Part shown: positions 13,924 through 22,332 of the stretch, in pieces
How positions within the stretch are numbered: position 1 is the first letter of the stretch
Layout of the letters: every line of letters begins with the position of its first letter
Made by a program: the position numbers and the translations under genes
Origin: a virus
Strand: one strand, 5' to 3'
Length of the DNA: 31,972 bases
Virus record (IMG/VR): IMGVR_UViG_3300035661_000230
Span: 1-31,972 of that record
Notes under the pieces: model-generated
What the model saw: the letters and a program-made list of their open reading frames with translations, nothing else
Database searches by the model: none
What the model was told of the DNA's origin: nothing

Positions 13924-16240
13924 GGAAATTGATATACTCGGAACTGAATTAGATTATAAAATAGGAAATTTTTCTGTAAATATAGCAGAAGATAATAGTG
14001 ATTATGATACATATAACATAGAGCCACAGCCTCTATATATTTTTTTAACTTCAAAATTTCCTATTGGATTTGATAAAGACAAAGTTGTATTATTAAATAA
14101 AACTGAAATAAAACTGGATGATTTCGATACTTTTATAACTAATGATGATGTAGTTACAGTTTTATCTCTACCAAAGGAGCCTTTTAGTTCGTTTTTAATA
14201 GGGATGGTAATTAGCCTTGTAGTTGCATATTTGATTAAAATATTATTCCCTCCTCATAAGCCAGATACACTTCCTAATAGTCACTCTGTATATAATGCAA
14301 ATATAAACCAAATTCAGGCAAATATAGGAGAGCCAATAGGAATACAATATGGCCAAATTAGAAGTTATACAAAATTAATAGCTCCTATTTATAAAATATT
14401 AATAGAAGAGCAAGAATATACCATAATTCATACATGTTTAGGTGTTGGTGACTATGATATAGTGAATGCGTTTATTGGAGATACAAATATCAATATGTTT
14501 GAGGCTCCGGCATTATCTTACTATAAACAAGGTACTGGATCTAAATCAGGATATCTTGACTCATTTAGAAATATAGCGTCTACAAATTATGGATTGGATA
14601 CAAGAATGATATCACTCATAACACATACAATACCAGAAGCTGCAGGTACTATTCCAAAAGTTGGAAAATTAACATATAACCAAAGAATTCCTGTAAGCCA
14701 ATATACTTATGTAGATGGTGCAACAAATATAACTATATACGGTGTTGTATATAATTTTCAAGCAATAACGTTCTCAATTCCTAATACTGGAATGGGTGAT
14801 ATTGAGCCAATGGTTACAATAAAAATGTATGACGGAGCGGGATCGTCAGGTTATTATGTTGTGAACCCAGTTAATACCATCGTTGATAGAATAATGGTTA
14901 ATTATGCGTTCAATGGAGGAATTTTTAGCGTAGATGATAAGGGAAATGAGGAGTCAGATACAGCAAAATTCCAATTCAATATATCTGAAATAGATGATAA
15001 CGATGTATTAACAGGTTATAGCTATACAGAAAATCATAACTTCCAACGAGCAACAAAGAGCAAATTTTCAAGTTCAGTTTTAGTACCTGTTAAACCAGGT
15101 CGCTATAAAGTTAAAATTGTTAGGTTGGATACTCCAAGTGCGAGAGGTACAAAAGAGGGAACTATCGATGGTATTTTTGGATTTGAATCAGATCAGGGAC
15201 TTACTGATGTTGACAGTTTTACATTAATTTCTTATATTGTTAAAACAAATGGACAAATAAGCGGACAATCAGGTACTGCTGTTAATATTGATACTATACG
15301 TGTTGGAGGTAATTATTCTACATTAAGAGATTTAGTATTAGATCTATGGACAAATATTGACTATGGAATGGGAATGAGCCTTGAATACCTCGAAATAAGA
15401 GGACAGCTTAACAATGAAATTTCTTATGTTATAGATAAAAGAGAAAATGTTTTTGATACAATAAATTCAGTTTTAAAATCATTTGGATATGTAATATATC
15501 CTTACTTAAATAAATTTATAATTAAGCTGGAAACATTAATGCCTTATAGATCTATGGTCTTTTCAAGTAAGAACACAAAGGAAATAACTTTTACTTATAA
15601 TTTGCAAGCAGATGATGATTTAGTGAAAGGAGTTAAGGGTAAATACCTTCCAAAAGGAGAAGCAAACCTATCAACTTTTTACTTTCCAGATGATCCGTCA
15701 ATAACTGATTTTGATGAGACAATTTTGCCAGGTGTTAATAATATAGTAGATGCACAAAAAATATGTCAATTTCTTTATAATAAGAAAACAAAAATATTAA
15801 AAACTTGTTCTATTAAAACAGATATAGAGGGGTTAATTCCTGAATTATATTCAAGGGTTGGTGTGGCTACTGAATATTTAGAAAACTATATTACATGTGA
15901 GGGTTATCAGTTAACTACTACTACAATTCAATTAAGCCAGTATGTTACAATAGATCCTTCCGAGGATAACTCAATTGTTATATACTCATCAGATGGAGTG
16001 GCATATGATAAAATGCAAGTTATATCGTCTGTACCATATACCAATACATTAACAATAATTGGTGGTGATACTATAAACTTCACAAATTCTTTTTATGTGA
16101 ATATTGGACTTACAACAAAGGTAATTGAAGATTATGTTATTACATCTATTGCTCCGGGAAAAAATGATGATGATATAAATCGTTCTATGGAAGTTGCTAT
16201 CACTTTGATGGAATACGACGAGTCTGTGTATGTTTATTAG
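13913..16240 (+). CDS. Central tail hub/tip protein, lambda J-like, 775 aa
   Basis: The frame is open from 13901, where only a TTG is available. The ATG at 13913 is preferred, with AGAGAGG at 13893-13899. A hydrophobic helix at about residues 93-113 (SSFLIGMVISLVVAYLIKIL) precedes a segment typical of J-like hubs, with NQIQANIGEPIGIQYGQIR near 135. The middle is beta-rich with cell-puncturing-like modules (GRYKVKIVRLDTPSARGTKEG). The end lacks the long FN3-repeat tail of lambda J, so receptor binding is probably done by other proteins (see 27687-29618). Last gene of the tail operon. Confidence 0.82.
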   Translation: MKYKEIDILGTELDYKIGNFSVNIAEDNSDYDTYNIEPQPLYIFLTSKFPIGFDKDKVVLLNKTEIKLDDFDTFITNDDVVTVLSLPKEPFSSFLIGMVISLVVAYLIKILFPPHKPDTLPNSHSVYNANINQIQANIGEPIGIQYGQIRSYTKLIAPIYKILIEEQEYTIIHTCLGVGDYDIVNAFIGDTNINMFEAPALSYYKQGTGSKSGYLDSFRNIASTNYGLDTRMISLITHTIPEAAGTIPKVGKLTYNQRIPVSQYTYVDGATNITIYGVVYNFQAITFSIPNTGMGDIEPMVTIKMYDGAGSSGYYVVNPVNTIVDRIMVNYAFNGGIFSVDDKGNEESDTAKFQFNISEIDDNDVLTGYSYTENHNFQRATKSKFSSSVLVPVKPGRYKVKIVRLDTPSARGTKEGTIDGIFGFESDQGLTDVDSFTLISYIVKTNGQISGQSGTAVNIDTIRVGGNYSTLRDLVLDLWTNIDYGMGMSLEYLEIRGQLNNEISYVIDKRENVFDTINSVLKSFGYVIYPYLNKFIIKLETLMPYRSMVFSSKNTKEITFTYNLQADDDLVKGVKGKYLPKGEANLSTFYFPDDPSITDFDETILPGVNNIVDAQKICQFLYNKKTKILKTCSIKTDIEGLIPELYSRVGVATEYLENYITCEGYQLTTTTIQLSQYVTIDPSEDNSIVIYSSDGVAYDKMQVISSVPYTNTLTIIGGDTINFTNSFYVNIGLTTKVIEDYVITSIAPGKNDDDINRSMEVAITLMEYDESVYVY

Positions 16241-16270
16241 TTTATTACTAAAAGAGTATTAGTATCCATT

Positions 16271-16618
16271 TTAATTTTTAAAGCATGTTGCAGAATTAAA
16301 TTACAGTAACATTACGGTAACATTAGAGTAACACTCTCAAAGCCCAAGATATAGGGCTTTTATATACTAAATATACTATATGTTACTCTATTACTCTAAT
16401 ATTTATATATTAGATGATAACACATAGTAATATGATATATATGTTTTCATCAGGACTTGGAAAATTACGGTAACAGTAACAGACACCTTATAAAGCCCAA
16501 TATTCAGGGATTTGCTCTGTTACCGTAAGCTATTGATTTACGGTAACAGATGACCAAGTCTACAACATACTTTAAATATTTAATGATTTATTGGATTTTT
16601 ACGGTAACAAAGAAAATA
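16271..16618 (+). ncRNA. Structured duplicated non-coding element, copy 2
   Basis: The 440-base gap between the hub gene and 16682 holds the second copy, same orientation as copy 1. It has the GCATGTTGCAGA left arm (16283-16294), degenerate TAAC boxes (16302-16334), the hairpin AAAGCCC/GGGCTTT (16339-16360), TCTAATAT/ATATTAGA (16395-16414), GACTTGG/CCAAGTC (16454-16460/16554-16560), TCTGTTACCGTAA/TTACGGTAACAGA (16516-16528/16538-16550), and a last ACGGTAACA at 16600. The right half is 161/166 identical to copy 1 with no gaps; the left half has drifted, keeping stems. The remainder of the gap holds only a promoter. Confidence 0.6.
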
Positions 16619-16647
16619 ATAGATATATGTTTTTTTTAACCATTAGA

Positions 16648-16656
16648 TGCTATAAT
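16648..16656 (+). promoter_or_regulatory. Extended -10 promoter of lysis/packaging operon
   Basis: TGCTATAAT (TGn plus TATAAT) with a T-run upstream and no clear -35, 25 bases before the gene at 16682, which carries AAAGAGGTTCTAATA. Confidence 0.6.
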
Positions 16657-16681
16657 TTTAAAAATAAAAGAGGTTCTAATA

Positions 16682-17206
16682 ATGGACAAATACTCAAACA
16701 TATCATGTTTATTAAATGGTGATAGAAACTGTGATTTAGATATTAAATATTTTGACTCAAGAAATAGTGACGGATCATTTATAACTGAAATACTTAACTT
16801 AAAACTTGATTATATAAGAAAAAATATATATAAGAATATTGATTTTCATATTTTAGTTGCTGTTTCATCACTGTATGGATTTTATACAAATGAAGATGTT
16901 ATCATTAAAACAAAAAATGAAATAGTTAAGATTGTTAAGAAATTCTTAAGTGATAATAATGAGAATTATGAGCAAGGACTTATAAGATCTTTACAATATA
17001 TTCTATCAAAGAATATATCAAAGTTTAATGATGAAGAAAATGAGTTATTAATAAGTGATTTTATTACATTTAAAGATAATTTTTTTATTGAAGAGATTTA
17101 TATGTTGCTTGACCTTAACTTTGGCATAAAGATCCCAGTAGAAAATAAAATAAATACTTACTATTTAAATCTAAAAAATAGAGATGGAGATAGTTTTTTT
17201 AAATAA
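16682..17206 (+). CDS. Protein of unknown function, 174 aa
   Basis: Not recognised. Starts MDKYSNISCLLNGDRN after a strong ribosome site. Mostly helical and acidic, with a Tyr/Ile/Asn-rich composition; two Cys near the start (C9, C17), no membrane segment or signal peptide. First gene after structured element copy 2, in the same relative place as the 60-aa gene after copy 1, and followed by spanin genes with a separate -10. It may be part of the lysis operon or a morphogenetic factor. Nothing in the sequence decides. Confidence 0.55.
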   Translation: MDKYSNISCLLNGDRNCDLDIKYFDSRNSDGSFITEILNLKLDYIRKNIYKNIDFHILVAVSSLYGFYTNEDVIIKTKNEIVKIVKKFLSDNNENYEQGLIRSLQYILSKNISKFNDEENELLISDFITFKDNFFIEEIYMLLDLNFGIKIPVENKINTYYLNLKNRDGDSFFK

Positions 17207-17244
17207 AAAGTGATATAATATTCTAAAACATGAGGTAAAAAAAA

Positions 17245-17613
17245 ATGAACGTAATAAAAACATTCTTAGCTCCGTATATAAATTATATATACTTGACAAT
17301 TGCTGTATCATTGTCTATGGCTTTCATAATAATGTGGCTCAATATAAATAGATTAACAAATGAGTTAAAAACTTCTAATGATAATCTGATATCAGCAAAA
17401 ACAGAAAATGTATCACTTAAAAATGATATTAAAAATATAAAGCAAAATTCAGAAGATCAACAAAAGATTATTGCATCTGCATGTGATGATACAATATCAG
17501 CAATGAAGAGAAATCAAACAAAAACTAAAAAGGTTTTAGATAACGCTTTATCATCTGAAGACATAAGTGATCTATTCGTTGTTTTAAGAGCTCAGGAGGC
17601 ATCAAATGATTAA
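17245..17613 (+). CDS. Inner-membrane spanin (Rz-like), 122 aa
   Basis: Spanins fuse the inner and outer membranes in the last step of Gram-negative lysis. A single N-terminal membrane segment (residues ~15-33, LTIAVSLSMAFIIMWLNI) is followed by a coiled coil (~37-75, NRLTNELKTSNDNLISAK onward) and a periplasmic tail, the organisation of an i-spanin. It overlaps the lipoprotein gene by eight bases, the usual spanin arrangement. Ribosome site ATGAGGTAAAAAAA. Confidence 0.8.
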   Translation: MNVIKTFLAPYINYIYLTIAVSLSMAFIIMWLNINRLTNELKTSNDNLISAKTENVSLKNDIKNIKQNSEDQQKIIASACDDTISAMKRNQTKTKKVLDNALSSEDISDLFVVLRAQEASND

Positions 17614-17908
17614 GCTAATACTTTCTATGGCATTAATGTTATCTTTGTCAGGATGTGCTCCAAAAGAGCCTACACCACTACCTAATACAATAATAAAAAA
17701 TAAAATATATATTCCTGAAGTATTAACACAAAAAAAGGATAAGCCAGAGATTCCAATTGTTAATAAAATTCTTACAAAAGATGATCTAACAAAAATTAAG
17801 AATTATATTGCCTTACTATATACTCAAAATTTGGAACATGAATCTGATAAAATTCAGATAAGAGAGTTAATAAATAAATTTAATGGTGATAGTAATGAGT
17901 CCAAATAA
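17606..17908 (+). CDS. Outer-membrane spanin lipoprotein (Rz1-like), 100 aa
   Basis: The signal peptide MIKLILSMALMLSLSGC ends in a lipobox (LSGC, Cys17), after which the chain is Pro-rich (APKEPTPLPN), as in Rz1 proteins. The protein is a predicted outer-membrane lipoprotein partner of the i-spanin encoded just upstream and overlapping it. Presence of this pair is the strongest evidence in the window for a Gram-negative host. Ribosome site CAGGAGGCATCAA. Confidence 0.85.
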   Translation: MIKLILSMALMLSLSGCAPKEPTPLPNTIIKNKIYIPEVLTQKKDKPEIPIVNKILTKDDLTKIKNYIALLYTQNLEHESDKIQIRELINKFNGDSNESK

Positions 17909-18284
17909 AGAATTACTGTCTGAATGTTTAGAAATATATAATGATGATATCGATGCATTAACACTGCATCTGTACTCGCTACATATAAAATTTAACAAAA
18001 CTACTTCAAAGACAGTTATTTATGATGACCTTCTCGATGGAGGTATTAAGTTAGATAAATATAGACTTTTTTTTCTTAAGGTTTGTGAGTCCCTTCAATC
18101 TGAAATAGAATCATACAAAAAGATGGTAAAATTTGATATTCAAGCATGCCATGCTCCCTTATTGTATTGTTATGATAATATAGACTTTGTAAATGAGTTG
18201 GATACACACAAAAAGAATAAACTTAAAAGAGAACTTATACAGATTTCTTTTTATGCAGAAAGACTACTTAACGAGGTTATATAA
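17895..18284 (+). CDS. Protein of unknown function, 129 aa
   Basis: Two in-frame ATGs (17883 and 17895) exist. The second, MSPNKELLSECLEI, has GGTGAT at a good distance and is preferred; it overlaps the spanin gene end by 14 bases. The product is helical, with Cys/Lys-rich patches and no membrane segment. It ends ATAATGG, its TAA overlapping the start of the small terminase gene (shared A), so it is co-translated with packaging genes. A packaging accessory role is only suggested by position. Confidence 0.55.
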   Translation: MSPNKELLSECLEIYNDDIDALTLHLYSLHIKFNKTTSKTVIYDDLLDGGIKLDKYRLFFLKVCESLQSEIESYKKMVKFDIQACHAPLLYCYDNIDFVNELDTHKKNKLKRELIQISFYAERLLNEVI

Positions 18285-18742
18285 TGGCTACAAAAAAACA
18301 ACCACAACCAAAGACTATACCTAAACCAACAACTACACCTAAAATACCGGTAATGTCTAAAAAAGAGAAAATAGCACGTGAAAGTGAATATTGGGAATTT
18401 GTAGACCAAAAACTAATAAATATTGATCACTGTGTTTTTCTAAAATTTTTCTCTGAAAATCTTGGTAATATATCGGCAGCGTTAAGATCAATGGGTGTAC
18501 TATCAAGAAAGACATTTTATAATTGGTATTCAGCAAATGAAGTTTTTAAAGAACTCGCAGATGATATACGTGACTCTAAAATTGATATTGTAGAGTCTAT
18601 GTTACAAAAGAATATTATGAGTGGAAATGTTATTGCTCAAATTTTCTATCTTAAAACAATTGGAAAATCAAGAGGTTATGTAGAACGTACAGAAGTTGAC
18701 TCTAAAATTGAAGTAGTAGACTTCGAATTTGAAGAGGTATAA
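18284..18742 (+). CDS. Small terminase subunit, 152 aa
   Basis: Recognises phage DNA for packaging. A Pro/Lys-rich N-terminal arm (~1-25) precedes a helix-turn-helix with NISAALRSMGVLSRKTFYNW (~61-80), then a helical dimerisation segment (SKIDIVESMLQKNIMSGNVIA) and TIGKSRGYVERTE (~127-139), the typical small terminase carboxyl pattern. It is acidic at the end (EFEEV). The lysozyme gene and a promoter lie between it and the large subunit, which is unusual. Confidence 0.8.
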   Translation: MATKKQPQPKTIPKPTTTPKIPVMSKKEKIARESEYWEFVDQKLINIDHCVFLKFFSENLGNISAALRSMGVLSRKTFYNWYSANEVFKELADDIRDSKIDIVESMLQKNIMSGNVIAQIFYLKTIGKSRGYVERTEVDSKIEVVDFEFEEV

Positions 18743-18744
18743 AT

Positions 18745-19152
18745 ATGACTAATTTAGAAACACAACTAATGATAGATGAAGGTTTTAGATCAAATCCATA
18801 TAAAGACACTGTAGGCGTCTTAACAGTTGGGTATGGTCGTAACCTTGACAATGTAGGTATATCAAAGGATGAGGCCTATTACATGCTACAGAATGATATT
18901 AAAAAAGTTAGATTAGAATTAAGTACAAAGCTATCTTTCTTTAAAAATATAAATGAAGTTAGACAAGAAGCATTAATTAATATTGCTTTTAATCTTGGTA
19001 CAAATGGACTACTAAAATTTGTTAATACTTTGAGACTTCTAAATCAGTCAAAATATACAGAAGCAGCTCAAGAATTACTAAAATCTGATTGGGCATCACA
19101 AGTAGGTGATCGAGCAGTACGTATTTCAAATCAAATAAAATATGGTATTTAG
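18745..19152 (+). CDS. T4-type lysozyme endolysin (GH24), 135 aa
   Basis: Cleaves the glycan strand of peptidoglycan. E12 (in DEGFR), D21 (in YKDTVG) and T27 (in LTVGYGR) have exactly the spacing of the E11-D20-T26 catalytic triad of T4 lysozyme, and NIAFNLG and WASQVGDRAVRIS follow at the family positions. There is no signal peptide, so release would need the holin. A complete short-form lysozyme. Its location between the terminase genes is odd. Confidence 0.92.
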   Translation: MTNLETQLMIDEGFRSNPYKDTVGVLTVGYGRNLDNVGISKDEAYYMLQNDIKKVRLELSTKLSFFKNINEVRQEALINIAFNLGTNGLLKFVNTLRLLNQSKYTEAAQELLKSDWASQVGDRAVRISNQIKYGI

Positions 19153-19191
19153 ATCAAAAAAAATCATACAAAAAAAAGTATAAATATTTTG

Positions 19192-19197
19192 TATAAT
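19192..19197 (+). promoter_or_regulatory. Possible promoter for large terminase
   Basis: TATAAT with an A+T-rich upstream stretch and no clear -35, ~65 bases before the terminase ATG, which is preceded by AAAAGAGGATTTTTAGA. Confidence 0.45.
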
Positions 19198-19260
19198 GGA
19201 CATAGTACATTATGCAAATAAAAACAACAAATTTTATAAATAAAAAAGAGGATTTTTAGA

Positions 19261-20553
19261 ATGAAAGTTAAAGCAAAATTAAAAGTCCTCAAACACCAAT
19301 TAGAGTTTTTAAACTGTAGAGCACAGTATCCGGCTTTAGTAGCAGGATATGGATCTGGTAAAACTGAGGCCGGGATAATAAAAACAATTAATATGTTAAA
19401 AACATATGGACTATCTTTTAAACTTAACCAACTTGGTATTTATAACTTCGGAATTTATGAACCAACATATGATCTTATTAAGGTTATTCTATTTGCTCGT
19501 TTTGAACAAATACTTTCTTCAATGCAAATTAAATATATCTTAAATAAAACAGATAAGACATTATATATACCACAATTTAATGCTAAGATAATATTTAGAT
19601 CACTTGAAAATGACGATAGAATAATTGGTTATGAACATGGAGACTTTTGGATAGATGAACTTGATACTTTAAAAAAGGATAAAGCTAAATCAGCTTTTGA
19701 AAAGATAGTAGCTCGTAATCGTCAAAAAAAACCATACTCAGAAATAAACACTGGATGTATTACAACAACCCCGGAAGGATTTAAATTTGTGTATGAGAAG
19801 TGGGCAAAGTGTGATATATTAGATGCAGAAAAATTTGTAATAATTAAGGGTAAAACTGAAAATAATATTTTCCTACCTCCAAGTTATATAGAAGATCTTA
19901 TGCGTCAATATCCTGCTAACTTAATTTCAGCTTATCTAAATGGAGAATTTGTAAACTTAAACAATGCAAACGTTTACTCAAATTTTAATAGGGATATAAA
20001 CTCTACTGAATTACTTTTAAAGCATACTGCAGACAAAAAGGAACTGCATATAGGAATGGACTTCAACGTAGACCACATGGCCGCTGTAATAGCTATACAC
20101 AATGAAGAGGATAATGAGTTAATAGTAGTTGAAGAATTTGTAGACCTTTTTGACACTAACGCTATGATTGATGCCTTAAAAGATAATTATGAAGACTATA
20201 TTATTAATATTTATCCTGACGCTGCCGGTAATCAAAGAAAGACTAATAATGCCTCAACATCTGATATTCACTTATTACGTTCAGCTGGATTTAGGATCCA
20301 TGTTAATAAAACAAATCCAAGAATAAAAGATCGTGTAATGGCAGTTAACTCTTTATTTTTGAATGGTCAAGGAGAGTCAAGATTATTTATAAATATAAAA
20401 AAATGTCCAAAGTTAACTGAAAATATAGAGCAGCAATCATATGATCCAAAAACTGGTCAACCTGATAAAACACAAGGCCAGGATCACGTTATAGACGCTC
20501 TCGGATATATGGTAGAAAAGTTATACCCTATAAAAAGACAATTACACTTATAA
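19261..20553 (+). CDS. Large terminase subunit (packaging ATPase-nuclease), 430 aa
   Basis: Powers DNA translocation into the procapsid and cuts the concatemer. Walker A AGYGSGKTEAG (~28-38); Walker B FWIDELDTL (~129-137) with the catalytic E after D; coupling motif TTTPEGF (~168-174). The RNase H-like nuclease half has GMDFNVDH (~265), NIYPDAAGN (~317) and GQDHVIDALGYM (~404-415) supplying the three acidic residues. The length is complete, of the Terminase_6 type. Headful or cos cutting cannot be told from sequence, although the circularly permuted assembly favours headful. Confidence 0.95.
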   Translation: MKVKAKLKVLKHQLEFLNCRAQYPALVAGYGSGKTEAGIIKTINMLKTYGLSFKLNQLGIYNFGIYEPTYDLIKVILFARFEQILSSMQIKYILNKTDKTLYIPQFNAKIIFRSLENDDRIIGYEHGDFWIDELDTLKKDKAKSAFEKIVARNRQKKPYSEINTGCITTTPEGFKFVYEKWAKCDILDAEKFVIIKGKTENNIFLPPSYIEDLMRQYPANLISAYLNGEFVNLNNANVYSNFNRDINSTELLLKHTADKKELHIGMDFNVDHMAAVIAIHNEEDNELIVVEEFVDLFDTNAMIDALKDNYEDYIINIYPDAAGNQRKTNNASTSDIHLLRSAGFRIHVNKTNPRIKDRVMAVNSLFLNGQGESRLFINIKKCPKLTENIEQQSYDPKTGQPDKTQGQDHVIDALGYMVEKLYPIKRQLHL

Positions 20554-20620
20554 AATTACTTATTGTTTTATGTTTTTTATGATAAAATGCGATATAAAAT
20601 AAAAAAAGAGGTAAAATAAA

Positions 20621-20992
20621 ATGACCATAGCAACAATTATAGATGGAAATGTTTGTAGAACATGTTTAGCACCAGGAATAGACGAAGATGAATTTATTTC
20701 TCAAAATCCAGAATACTTTAAAACAGATACTATTATAGATCCAAGTAAAATGTATAAGCTTGACTCAAAAGGATTAGTAATTGAGGATATTGAGAAAACA
20801 CTATCTAATGTATCAATAGCAAATAAAAACTTGGCATTAAGATATTTAAGTAATACTGACTATCTTTTATTACTTGATAATCCAGCTAATTTAACACCTG
20901 ATCAAATAGATGAACTAACAAATTTTAGAAAAGAGCTTAGAGCAGTTGATAGTACTTTTCCAATTGTTCCTTCATTTATTAAGAGTATATAA
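20621..20992 (+). CDS. Possible tail fibre assembly/chaperone-like protein, 123 aa
   Basis: The carboxyl half has ALRYLSNTDYLLLLD and LTPDQIDELTNFRKELRA, a pattern seen in phage tail-fibre assembly (APC-like) proteins, where a D-[WY]-x-L-x-D segment is followed by a short helix and a YRxxLR element. Here F replaces Y. The N-terminus (TIIDGNVCRTCLA) is a short beta segment. No fibre gene is adjacent, and the next genes are lysis-related, so the assignment is tentative. Ribosome site AAAAGAGGTAAAAT. Confidence 0.5.
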   Translation: MTIATIIDGNVCRTCLAPGIDEDEFISQNPEYFKTDTIIDPSKMYKLDSKGLVIEDIEKTLSNVSIANKNLALRYLSNTDYLLLLDNPANLTPDQIDELTNFRKELRAVDSTFPIVPSFIKSI

Positions 20993-20994
20993 AA

Positions 20995-21453
20995 ATGAAT
21001 GAGTTCTCACAATATTGTTCATTTGAAGAATTAACAAATAGCGCATCACATAAAGATTTAGTAGCACAAAATAGAATTGATGCAATGAAGTTTTTAATTG
21101 ATGGAGTTAAGCTATCAAAACTTGTAGAGGTAATTAGAGGTATTTTTGGAAATAAACCGTTAAATATAAACTCAGGGTTTAGAAATTCAGTATTAAATAA
21201 AGCGGTAGGATCTAAATTTCCTAATTCAGCACATACAATATTTCAGGCGGCAGATGTAACACCTGACAATATGTCTGTTGAGGATGCATTTAACGTACTT
21301 ATGATAGCTCATAAAAAAGGGTTAATACCAAATTTAAGGAAAGTACTTCATGAGGGTACATGGCTCCATATAGAGGTAAGTACAAAACCTGGTGATTACA
21401 GAGGATTTTTTAAATCATTAGATGGTAATAAAACTTTCATAAAGGTAGCATAG
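20995..21453 (+). CDS. M15-family peptidase (D-Ala-D-Ala type), 152 aa
   Basis: Zinc peptidase acting on peptidoglycan peptides. The zinc-binding set H80 (SAHTIFQAADV), D87 and H125 (WLHIEVST) fits the SxHxxGxAxD...WxH pattern of M15 enzymes; the usual Gly is Phe here. E119 could be the catalytic acid. The N-terminal FSQYCSFEELTNSAS is the typical M15_3 opening. It has no signal peptide. With the lysozyme at 18745 it gives the phage two different peptidoglycan hydrolases; this one may be a second endolysin or tail-associated. Confidence 0.82.
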   Translation: MNEFSQYCSFEELTNSASHKDLVAQNRIDAMKFLIDGVKLSKLVEVIRGIFGNKPLNINSGFRNSVLNKAVGSKFPNSAHTIFQAADVTPDNMSVEDAFNVLMIAHKKGLIPNLRKVLHEGTWLHIEVSTKPGDYRGFFKSLDGNKTFIKVA

Positions 21454-21738
21454 ATGAAAAATATATTATTAGAATTTCTATCGTCTAAATCTGAAAAATC
21501 ATCTGGAAGGTTAATTGCATTAATAATAGGATTAATTCTATCAATTTGTTTTATTGTTGATATGATAATAAACAAACATGCTAATGTTAATTATGCCGGG
21601 GTGCTCGCTGGTTATGGAATTACTCTTTATGGATCTTCAAAAGGTTTAGATATTCTAAATAAACAACAACAAGACCAACAAGACCAATCACAACCACAAC
21701 CACAACCACAACAAGACCAACCACAACAAAATAACTAA
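21454..21738 (+). CDS. Holin-like membrane protein with Gln/Pro-rich tail, 94 aa
   Basis: Two predicted membrane helices (~19-40, RLIALIIGLILSICFIVDMI, and ~46-64, YAGVLAGYGITLYG) separated by a short INKHANVN loop, with a charged N-terminus, fit a class II-like holin or small phage membrane protein. The last ~25 residues are a Gln/Asp/Pro repeat from a CAACAA/GACCAA-type microsatellite. Starts immediately after the M15 gene stop, making a lysis pair. Confidence 0.6.
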   Translation: MKNILLEFLSSKSEKSSGRLIALIIGLILSICFIVDMIINKHANVNYAGVLAGYGITLYGSSKGLDILNKQQQDQQDQSQPQPQPQQDQPQQNN

Positions 21739-21821
21739 AATAACTTAAATTTAGATTTTAAAAAATCTTTATTTTAAGATATAATTCTTTTTACTTAAAA
21801 TAAAAATAATGAGGATATATT

Positions 21822-22121
21822 ATGACAGAAACATTAATTAACGGAGCCGTTGTTTCACTAAAAGAAGATATCAAAGAAATCAAAGGTGAATTAAGAATCA
21901 TAGTTGAAATCCTCGGATCACAACGAGTTCAGGCAAAACAGATAGAAACTATTGAGAAGGGTCTTATAGAATTAAATAAGATGGTAGTAACCGTACCGGC
22001 ATTTAATGAAAAAATACTTACAAACGAAAAAGAGATATTAAATATAAAATCAAATCTAACTAAAATTTATTTTTCAATTTTCGGAACAATTATAACAATA
22101 GCAGCTTCATTCTTCAAGTAA
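21822..22121 (+). CDS. XhlA-like tail-anchored protein, 99 aa
   Basis: An N-terminal coiled coil (~8-70, with EDIKEIKGELRI and IEKGLIELNKM) and one carboxyl-terminal hydrophobic helix (~80-97, YFSIFGTIITIAASFF) match the layout of phage XhlA/hemolysin-type proteins that aid holins. It is also similar in shape to antiholins. Own ribosome site ATGAGGATATATT and a TATAAT at 21780. Last rightward gene before the leftward early block. Confidence 0.6.
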   Translation: MTETLINGAVVSLKEDIKEIKGELRIIVEILGSQRVQAKQIETIEKGLIELNKMVVTVPAFNEKILTNEKEILNIKSNLTKIYFSIFGTIITIAASFFK

Positions 22122-22190
22122 AAAGCACATCTACATCTTATACACTTTATAAAAAGAACAAAATTCGTTCAATAAAGAGTATTTTTTTGT

Positions 22191-22213
22191 GCCGGCCACT
22201 ACTTCCGGCTTTT
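22191..22213 (+). terminator. Terminator after rightward lysis operon
   Basis: GCCGG (22191-22195) / CCGGC (22205-22209) then TTTT. It ends the rightward operon facing the tnpB gene. On the opposite strand the same hairpin falls in the candidate guide-RNA region and lacks a T-run. Confidence 0.6.
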
Positions 22214-22332
22214 ACATTCTAAGATTATTAAGGTAATCACCCTGCACCCGAATTATTAAACGGTTTACAATTAAAATTATACAGCAAATATTAAAACCAC
22301 CTTAAAAAATGGAGTTAATATGCAAAAGAATT
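22191..22332 (-). ncRNA. Candidate TnpB guide RNA (reRNA/omega RNA) region
   Basis: Immediately 3' of tnpB. TTAAGGT (22305-22299) pairs with ACCTTAA (22234-22228). GGTTT (22298-22294), continuous with it, pairs with AAACC (22266-22262), so two stems can stack. A third hairpin GCCGG/CCGGC (22209-22191) follows, then A-rich DNA. Structured RNA at the 3' end of tnpB is what the family predicts, with the guide after the last hairpin. The end of the RNA and the guide are not identifiable from one sequence. Confidence 0.35.
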
